This document shows, one piece after another, positions 56,233 through 64,000 of a stretch of DNA of 64,000 bases. The notes below the pieces were generated by a model. It did not search any database. It was not told the origin of the DNA and worked only from the letters and a program-made list of their open reading frames with translations. The translations under genes were made by a program, and so were the position numbers. Within the stretch, counting starts at the first letter, position 1. Each line of letters opens with the position of its first letter. This DNA is from Orobanche coerulescens (lineage: Eukaryota > Streptophyta > Magnoliopsida > Lamiales > Orobanchaceae): the NCBI GenBank assembly GCA_033398695.1, contig CM065802.1, positions 206,231,096 to 206,295,095 of the forward strand. The letters are read 5' to 3'.

Positions 56233-58115
56233 TGTAACACCCCCCAATCCGCTCAGGGATATTACACGCCGTAGAATCTTTCCTCAAGGATCTACCAGGC
56301 TGGTAACAACAAACGAACAACTCGACAATGCCTTTAAGGCAAAAATGACTCAGTAGACCGATTTGGTCTTTCAATAAATACATACAACTCAATTACAATA
56401 CATGCCCACGCAGGGGTCGAATACAACACACTCCCGTACAACGGGAAAAGAATACTGCAGCGGAAATAAAATACAACTAAACCAATACGACATCAACGGA
56501 TCCTTGTGTGATTAGTATCGTTCATCTTTCATCATCCTCCGTGCCGACCCTGTGCTATGCTCCAAAACCTGAATGCAAAACTAGACATCCACCCCCCGAA
56601 TACTCGGGGGTTAGCAAAACTCCACTGTTTTGCTAGTGCAAGTACAAGTGCAAAAATATGAGCCATACAATTCAAGTTCCAAGAATAACAATAACTAGGA
56701 ATCTTCAAAGATTCAAATACACGAAACGAATACTTCCCGAGGCAAGAGTTTGAGTAAAACTTTCCAAATTCGAAAGATCACAAATAACGAGAATGATTTG
56801 CAAAATGGTTTAAAATACCCTCGGGAGTTTTAATAGAAAACAATTTAGGATTATCAAATCCTTCTTTTTCCAAAATCAACAGGGTCACAGCCCAAAGGTT
56901 TTGTTTTCACACATAGAAAACCGATAACAATTCACAGGGCCAGAGCCCAACATCACGTGTCCTCGAAGGACATAAAATACACACGCACCCGTGAAGTTTC
57001 ACTCGTGAATCCAGGGCGAAACCATGGGACTCCCTCCGTGGCCCCGTCGAACCCTCCCGAGGTGAGCAAACACATTCACAAAACATACACACACACTCGT
57101 GAAGTTTTTACTCGTGAACCCAGAGTGAAATCATAGATTCCCCCGAGGCCCCGTCGGACCATCCCAGGGTGATCAAAATACATTCACTAAACATACATAC
57201 CAAGCTGTGAAGTTTTTACTCGTGAACCCAGAGTGAAGTCATAGATTCCCCCGAGGCCCCGTCGGACTGTCCCAGGGTGAGCAAAATACATTCACTAAAT
57301 ATACACACCAAGCTGTGAAGTTTTTACTCGTGAACCCAGAGTGAAGTCATAGATTCCCCCGAGTCCCCATCGGACCATCCCAGGGTGAGCAAAATACATT
57401 CACTAAACATACACGCACAGGCATCGCCTAGGACCAGGACGCCACCATGAATCCCACCCGAGGCCTCTAAGGACCCTCCCGAGATGGCTAGCGAAACAAT
57501 CAAGCACAAATAATATATCACACCAAGGATATCCAAAACAACTCAACAAGAGTCATCAAACACCTAACAAAACAACACGTCCAACCATAATGCATCGAAA
57601 GGAGATAATATATGTATACACGCATTATCAAGCGCAACATCAACACCAAACATATCCGTAAGACTCACGTACTCGTTCACGAAACACACTAAACACAAAA
57701 CACACACGATTTTGAAAAAGGGCCTTTAACGAGGCTAGTCGATTCTTTTGAAAACTCATTTCAAATAAATAAACAAACACACCAAGACGATCACCAATTA
57801 TCGTATCCACAAAACAAGAATAGTATGGACAAGGTACTTGCCTCGAAATTGGCACGCAAGTATTCCGACGAACACGGCTCAACCGGAAAACTTCGAAACG
57901 CCCGATGCTTTCGAAAAGGAAAACGACAACAAACAAAAGGGTTCGACGTGGTTTCTTCGCAAGAAACTCGACCCTAACAACATATAATTAATAAATCAAT
58001 GATCATACGATGAGGAATAATCGTAGAACGCCCGAAAACCCCTCTAAGACATTTTACCGGACACCTTCAAGGCGTCGGTCAAGAACTCGACCCAAACAAC
58101 GAATCGATACGATCC
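56233..58115 (-). repeat. Element F 5' LTR, visible part
   Basis: Matches 50613-52495, including the double hairpin (56593-56635) and 108-bp array. The promoter block lies beyond the E insertion, outside the window. Confidence 0.9.
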
Positions 58116-59772
58116 TGTAATATCCGCAATTTCGAATTTCGGTAATTTTATTTTTTTGGAGGAAGTTCGTTTTGACAACTTTATCATGACCGTTTCGTCA
58201 TTCCGAGAATGATTAATTCTGAACTTTTTTTCATCCGATTTCGTTTCGGTGTCGTTTTGTTGAGTTCTGTGTCCTTAATCGACTTTTTCACGTGGGAGTT
58301 CGACTTTGTAAAGTCACCATTAATTCTTGGAAACTCCAAAAATTCTGAATCTTTGCAACATTATATAGCAACAAGTTAGCTTTCCAATGGTTCAAACGGT
58401 GAGTCAATCGGAGTCCAGACGAGGGAGTTATGGTCGAAATAGCTAAAACTACACGATGTGCCTTTTTCGTGTTGGAGTGGACTGTACCGTGTGCCGCGGC
58501 ACACTTCAGCTGTGACGCAGCACTAAGCTTATTCCTGGGCGTTTTTCTTGGCCCTGGGCCGCGGCACACTTGTCTTGTGCCGCGGCACATGGGCTTTTTC
58601 TGCGTTTTTTAGCAGATTTTCGAGGAGAAACATTCATTTTCTCCTCTCTTCTTCCTCCTACCATTCTAGGCGATTCTAAGGGCGATTTTGGGCGATTTGA
58701 GTGCTCCCGAACTTGTAGAGATCATCCACCTCAAGTCTTGTTGTAGATTTTCGACCTCTACTTGAATCCTTCATCCAAATCAAGGTATTTTGGCTTGAAC
58801 CCTTGTTTTTGTAGATTTGGGGATTTTCCTTTTTGATTTCGATTCCAATCCATTTTTGATCAATTAATTGTTGTATAAACGTTGTTTTGAACTTGTTCTA
58901 TGGATTGGATACTCGTATCTTTGGTTCGTCTGACCCGGGGGGTGATTTCTTTGTTCTTGAAGGGTCTTGAACATTTAATGTTCGATTAAATGTTCGAATG
59001 AGTTCCCTTTGATAGTTTGTTGGGATTTCCTTTGTTTTCGGCCTTGATTCTCGTCGTAATCATGTTTTATTATTCCTTACGGAGTATTATAGGTGCTCGA
59101 TGATTCCGATGTTGAATTCTGTTGGTGATTGATGATTCATGTGGTGTTTTCCCGTAGTAATTTCGGTGCTATCGCGTTCTAGATAGTGTTCGGGAAATTG
59201 AGGGCTACCCGGCCGTATCCATTCATTTTTTCCATTGCTCGTGATATCGAGGCAAGTACCTTGTCCATACTATTCTTGTTTTGTGAATATGATAATTGGT
59301 GATCGTCTTTATGTGGTTGTTTGATTGTTTGAAATGATTTTTCAAAAGATTCGGTTTAGCCTTGTTAAAGGCTTGCTTTCAAAACGCGTGTGTTTTGTGA
59401 ATGGTGTGGTTTGAGAATGACTATGTGAACTTTATGGATATGTTTGGTGTTGATGTTGCACTTGGTATTTGCGTGTGGACGTATATTGTTTCATTTCGGT
59501 GCATTGTGGTTTGACGTGGTGTTTTGCTAAGTGTTTGATGCTCTAGGTGAATTGTTTGAATATCCTTGATGTGATATGTTATTTGTGTGAATGTGTGGAT
59601 ACGGTTGAAGGTCTACGGTGACACATGGCACGTGATCATGTGGTCAGGATGCAACAAGTGATTGATCCAACCGTGAGAGCCTGAGATAATCTACGGTGGC
59701 ACATGACATGCGATCATGTGGCCAGGATGCAACAAGCGATTGATCCAACCGTGAGATGTGTGTGATTTGTTT
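58116..59772 (+). mobile_element. Element E: plus-strand LTR, cut by the MULE
   Basis: Starts TGTAATATCCGC and is related to the B2 LTR over its first 330 bases. It has three GCCGCGGCACA palindromes (58493-58592), a possible donor ATCAAG|GTATTT near 58783 and two copies of an about 79-bp minisatellite (59600-59755). Preceding GATCC (58111-58115) is the presumed target duplication. The MULE interrupts it at 59773; its end is outside. Confidence 0.8.
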
Positions 59773-60000
59773 GGGGAAATTACTGTTTATGCCCTTTATT
59801 GCAACCCCTGTTTCGAATATGCCCGGTATTCTAACCATGTTTCGATCATGCCTGTTATTGTGTAAATTTGGTTCAATTTTATCCTCCGGCACCGGAAAGT
59901 ACCATGTGCACCGCACGTGACCGAACTCGCCAATTTGCCCCATTATATATCACGTGCGGCTCGCGTGGACAGTACTCGTGGAAGAAACGCTGATGCGTTT
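59773..60000 (+). repeat. MULE left terminal region
   Basis: GGGGAAATTACTG start, followed by about 200 bases rich in CCGGCACCGG, GCACGTGACC and CACGTGCGG. Probably the long terminal inverted repeat; the partner is not visible. Confidence 0.6.
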
Positions 60001-60250
60001 TTGGCGAAATTAAAAGCCCGATTTTTTGGCTAAATTAAACAAACAAAAAAAAACTGAATTCAAAAATAACAAAAGGCGATTATTCTCCTGAATTCATCGT
60101 CTTCCCCAATTTCATAAACCCTAACCCTCGATTTTTTTCTCCTGAAATCTTACACTCCCATCGTAAAACCCGAGTCTTTCTTTAGCCTTTGTGTTTGTTG
60201 TCCGTTATATTTCATTTCCTTGTCAATTCTTGTACGATTCAGTGCCCGAA

Positions 60251-60715
60251 ATGTCGTCTAACTCATCAGCCACAAATTACCACAATGTCGAATGCTTCTG
60301 CGGGAAGAAGGCCAGAGTGCGCACTTCAAGGACCGAAGAAAACCCGTCGAGAAGGTTTTACGCATGCCCCGTTTACAAGGTATATTTTCAGTTTCAATAT
60401 CCCTTAATTTAATGTTTTATACTATTTTTATGTACTATGATATTATTTTATTGATATTTGTAGAGGGGCATCAATCCAGGTTGTGGCTTCTTTGAATGGT
60501 TTGACGGGGCTTGGAACGACAGTTCTAGTAGAATGGACACTGTGGTGTGGCACCTTAGAGAACAGTTTGGGGAAATGAATGCAAAAATTACATACTTGGA
60601 TAAAACAGTTGAAGAATTGAAGAGGGAGAATCAAGTTTTACGTGCACGTGTTGTCGGGGCCTTTGCGACTATCATTGTAGTAGGCTTTGGTTGGATAGTT
60701 GGAAATTACATGTGA
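60251..60715 (+). CDS. GRF-type zinc-finger protein, MULE-borne, two exons
   Basis: Exons 60251-60379 and 60464-60715; intron with AAG|GTATAT donor and TTTGTAG acceptor; 126 residues, open throughout. The GRF finger uses C15, C17, C39 and C50 (CFCG, FYACP, CGFFEWFD), followed by a coiled coil (about 62-100, EQFGEMNAKITYLDKTVEEL) and a C-terminal hydrophobic segment (about 106-123) that could anchor it in a membrane. This is the layout of the plant At4g04775-like GRF proteins, whose function is unknown; GRF fingers bind nucleic acid in other proteins. I chose the ATG at 60251 (MSSNSS) because that family begins so; an in-frame ATG at 60191 would add 20 residues. It lies inside the MULE, convergent with the transposase gene, where MuDR has mudrB. 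Unlike the transposase it has no lesion. Confidence 0.82.
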
Positions 60716-61586
60716 TATTTAAGTGTTTAGTATAGTATAGTGTAGGATAATATTGGTTAAGTGTAATTTCTTTTTGTATTTTGGTTTTGAAGTTGTAGCT
60801 ATGTCTCGACTTATCATTTTGAATGGTATTGTATTGATTCCAACTGAATTGTATCATTTTGAATGGATTTATTTTATATATGATGTTCAGTTTTTATATA
60901 TAATTGTTGTTCAATTTCCATTCAAGTTTATCTACAATGTGAATGACATGTTTTAAAATACTTTGAAAAATAGTTACGCATGCATAATTTCATCCACGCC
61001 CGGAAGAAAAACGGATCACCTGTCCGTATCACATGCATATTTGAAGTCACAATTCCAATCAACATAAATTTCAACTAAAACAAACACAAACACTTAGGGG
61101 AAAGTACTTGCAAAAAGCACAATCCACAGAACACCAAAATAGTATGAATCTCTGTCAAATCGGACACTTACCCCTTAGCATTTTTAAGGCAACGAAAGGC
61201 ATTAACCATCAGATATTCAAAGGTCGACACAAAATCATTTTTCAAAAATTGTTCCAAAACATGAAATTATCTAAAACCACAACTGCAACAGTTTAGAGCC
61301 TCCTTCCCATTCTTCCACCCTTCTTCCAGTACTACAAACTATGAAATGGCATATCTAACAAGGAATAATGTGAAAATAAAACCTTGCATCTTTGAGAAAC
61401 ATCTTGTGCTGCAAGCATAGCAGCATATGGCGACATAACTTAAATCCAAACTACATTCACATATGATTACATTGTCATTAAACAAGGATCAACATATCAT
61501 CATTTAATCTAAAACTGAATTCAAATGCAAGTTCATCCAAGTACAAACTGAAATCCAAACTAAAATTCAAGAAAATTGTCTAAACT
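60716..61586. other. Intergenic stretch between the two MULE genes
   Basis: Holds the 3' ends of both convergent genes. AT-rich, no supported ORF. Confidence 0.6.
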
Positions 61587-64000
61587 TCAATCTTTCTTCT
61601 TGCCCTTATTTTTTCCTTTTCCAACTCTTCCCGACTGCCTTATGTGAATATTGGTCCCATGAATGCTAATATTCTGGGTGGTGGTGGTGCCCCTTGCAGT
61701 GGCTTGCAGTTGCTGAAACATGGAAGGTCCATTTTTGAGAGTTGGTGGTTCCAGAGGATAGGTGGGCGTTGGGGTTGGTGATGGTGGTGGTGCAGGAGTT
61801 GAAATATATACAGGCTTGGGTCTTGATTGTCTTGGCTTTGACAGTGGCTTAACCGGTTCCTTGCCTTTACTTTTGTTCTGAAAAAATTTCAAAATTAAAT
61901 GCCATACATATGAATTATACAATGTAGAAAATGGTTACTTCTTTACTGATGAATTAAATACTCACATATTTTCCATCTGATGCCCCCATGGATCCTTTAC
62001 TGCCCTGTATCAAAGTAATATGTCATTATATAAATATTTTTACAGTAATGTTTACTTGTACATGTAAATTGAGATTAATTGATTTACCTTTGATTTGTTC
62101 ATCTCTGTAATCATGGTCTCAGATGTCTCAGGTGCATATTCATTGATGATGTCCTCTAGAACTTGCATATCAACTGCTTCATCTTCCATTGCTCTAGTTG
62201 CTTCACCACTCTCTATTTTCCTTTTCTCACAGCTCACTCTGTTGTGTCCTACTTCTTTACAATAACCACATATGCAAGTCCTTTGTTGTCTTTTGATTTT
62301 GTAGTTCTTTGGTCTTTGAAATGGAAGCCATTGGCTTTCCTCTACATCTCTTTCTTTTCTTCCCAATCACTTCATCAGCTTCTGGCCTCCTTGCATTTTG
62401 TGGTCTTCCAACTGCTCTGTTAACATTAGGTGGAAAACATGGTGTAATACCAGTAATTGGCCATTCAATTCTTCCATTGATTGGCATTATAGAATGCTGA
62501 TACACTCTCTTGAAAGTTTCAACATGGTAACATGCATGGACAAAGTCAGACACTCTCAATCGTCTGTTTGAAATGACAGCCACTGCATGCAAGCAAGGTA
62601 TCCCACTAAGCTCCCATCTGTTGCAACCACATGTCTTCTGTTCAAGATTGACATGGTACCTGGAACCATCACTTGTTTCAACGCTGTAATTCCAGTCATT
62701 TGCCTTGATGAGGATACAATGATCAAGTTTGTCCTTCAATGCTTCAATCATTTTCAAGATCTTAGGACAAATCTTTCCCTTCCATTTTCCAGCTTGCTTC
62801 TCTCTGTTCTTTACCAATCTTTTCATCATATACTCATGCAACCACTCCAACATACTTAGTATGTTCTTCTCCCTCCCTTCTCCAATAGCTGAATTGAAGG
62901 TTTCACAGCCATTATTTAGTAGCATGTCAGCTTTTGAGTGGGTTCTAAAATGGGATCTACTCCAATTCTTTGGATCCTTATCATTCACCACTCTGCTGAC
63001 CTTTGGATTAAGGTTATGGATCTCTTTCATTCGCATTGAAGATCCCCTTTGTGGAAGCTCTAGCACCTTCCATAAGAGTATCTTATATGCTTCTCCTATG
63101 AAACCACTCTCTTGAAATTTCCATGGAGGTGTCTAACACAAAACCTCTGCTCTGCTCCACTAAAATGCTCATTAAATGCATTTATGAGTCCCTTTGTTTG
63201 TCGGACATTATACACCAATCTTCGCTCTATCTAGTCCAAGATCTTGTTTAAGCACACTAAGAAACCAGCCCCGATTTTAGAATTCTCTTTCAAAACCACA
63301 CACGGGCAAGTGGATACATGCGATTGTTAGGATCGGTACACCAGCAGTGTGAGCAACACACCTTTGTATGGTCCTTTCAAATGACAACCATCTATCCCAA
63401 TAAATGGCCTACAACCATCATGAAACCCTCTCTTCAAAGCCTCAAGGCACACATACATTCTATCAAATCTACCCTCCTCATCAGTTCCTAGAATCAAGGT
63501 TGAGCCCGGGTTGGTTCTCTTAACTTCTGCAATGTAATCCCACAAGGCCCCATATTGGTCTTCAGAACTTCCCTCCAACAACCTCAATGCATATTTTTTA
63601 GCCTTGTAAGCCTGATTTCTTGATATTTCTACCCCAATTTCCTCCTCTACATCTTTTTGGAAGGTGCTCATATCTCTCTTTGAATTGTTTTGGAATTTAA
63701 CTAAGAATCTCTTAGCCACCCACTTGTAGGTTAGGTTAGTTGTTTTCTTGGCTCTGGTGCAGGTGTGTCTTGGGTACAACTCATGGATAAACCAACTTTC
63801 TTCATTTTGTGCTTTCAAAAGATGACACTTCCATTTGCACTTTTTAACAGAACACTTTGCATGAACCCTACCCTTGTCACTTTTTGGGAACTTAATCACT
63901 CTTTTTGTTTTAATAGCAATTGAATTAATGGCATTTCTGAAAATCTCTTTACTAGAAAACTTAAGCCCAGGTTTCAATACTGGATCATACATATCAGACT
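61587..64000 (-). pseudogene. MULE transposase (MURA-like), degraded and cut by window edge
   Basis: Minus strand. N-terminal MuDR domain (FRNAINSIAIKTKRVIKF, CKWKCHLL; about 63700-63960), then the start of the MULE catalytic domain (FIGIDGCHLKGPYKG, 63340-63385). The middle (63067-63330) has several frameshifts and stops. Then comes the end of the catalytic domain (NNGCETFNSAI), SWIM finger CGCNRWELSGIPCLHAV (about 62585-62635), a basic stretch, a frameshift near 62345, and a zinc knuckle CGYCKEVGHNRVSC. Two small 3' exons follow: about 61968-62006, then a Pro-rich one, 61587-61880, ending at TGA. The family binds element ends and cuts DNA. This copy is not functional. Confidence 0.88.

Larger units (their letters stand above)
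50613..58115 (-). mobile_element. Element F: second B-type non-autonomous retrotransposon
   Basis: Minus-strand element. The 3' LTR (50613-53500) and the visible part of the 5' LTR (56233-58115) are nearly identical. The internal region (53501-56232, 2.7 kb) has a primer site and polypurine tract but no gag or pol. Its 5' LTR is broken at 58116 by LTR E and continues beyond the window. It is clearly the same family as B, because the internal order and the second LTR-start junction are shared. Confidence 0.88.
59773..64000 (-). mobile_element. Mutator-like element (MULE), left part
   Basis: Begins GGGGAAATTACTGTTTATGC, the type of end seen in plant MULEs, after LTR E sequence. The 9 bases before it (59764-59772, GATTTGTTT) are the presumed target duplication. 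It carries a minus-strand transposase gene and a plus-strand GRF zinc-finger gene pointing at each other. The right end and right terminal repeat are outside the window. Confidence 0.85.

Noticed and set aside
58111..58115. GATCC before E and GGATC before F as evidence for one joint event
   Set aside because: They are separate presumed target duplications; the complementarity is a 5-base coincidence.
1..64000. Host protein-coding gene, resistance gene cluster or metabolic gene cluster
   Set aside because: Every ORF with recognisable motifs belongs to a transposable element; the GRF gene lies within MULE ends as far as can be seen.

Overview
The window is plant nuclear DNA, most likely from a large, repeat-rich angiosperm genome, and consists almost entirely of transposable elements inserted into one another. 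I see no host gene I can defend. The plant call rests on Tekay-type Ty3/gypsy chromoviruses with long (2.4-3.1 kb) LTRs and an initiator-tRNA-Met primer site, a CACTA transposon with the plant TNP2/DUF4218/DUF4216 layout, a Mutator-like element (MULE) with MuDR, SWIM and zinc-knuckle parts, and a hAT-type MITE. I cannot name the species.

Left block (1-30409). A minus-strand, non-coding element (here B) occupies this block and continues left of the window. Another element's plus-strand LTR end (1-1258) interrupts its left LTR. Element A (3347-22876, duplication GTCTG), a complete Tekay-like element with one gag-pol frame broken by six stops, sits inside B. A's left LTR holds a hAT-type MITE (3747-12306, duplication ATACAAGT). 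That MITE holds element C (3845-11922, duplication AAACC) and an 87-bp tRNA-like retroposon (12016-12102, 15-bp duplication). B's right LTR is split by a solo LTR, D (25889-28336, duplication GTTAA), which has lost its promoter region.

Middle block (30410-50612). This is the remains of a minus-strand CACTA transposon. Its TNP2-type gene is cut by a recently inserted gag-only element, B2 (34154-44782, duplication ATACC). Two tandem arrays of tRNA-like units follow (48531-50352).

Right block (50613-64000). A second B-type element, F, runs off the right edge; its 5' LTR is broken by a plus-strand LTR (E), and E by a MULE. The MULE carries a broken transposase gene and, convergent with it, an intact small GRF zinc-finger gene.

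The most interesting signals are in the LTRs. Diverged families share (i) an enhancer-like block of short palindromes just upstream of a TATA box, with a different motif in different families; (ii) a possible leader intron of about 1.4-1.8 kb inside the LTR; (iii) two adjacent hairpins at its branch-point/acceptor region with paired base changes; (iv) another covarying hairpin about 40-60 bases from the LTR end; and (v) a second possible leader intron ending CAG|T-ATG at gag. These are inferences from sequence comparison alone. No alignment or search was run.
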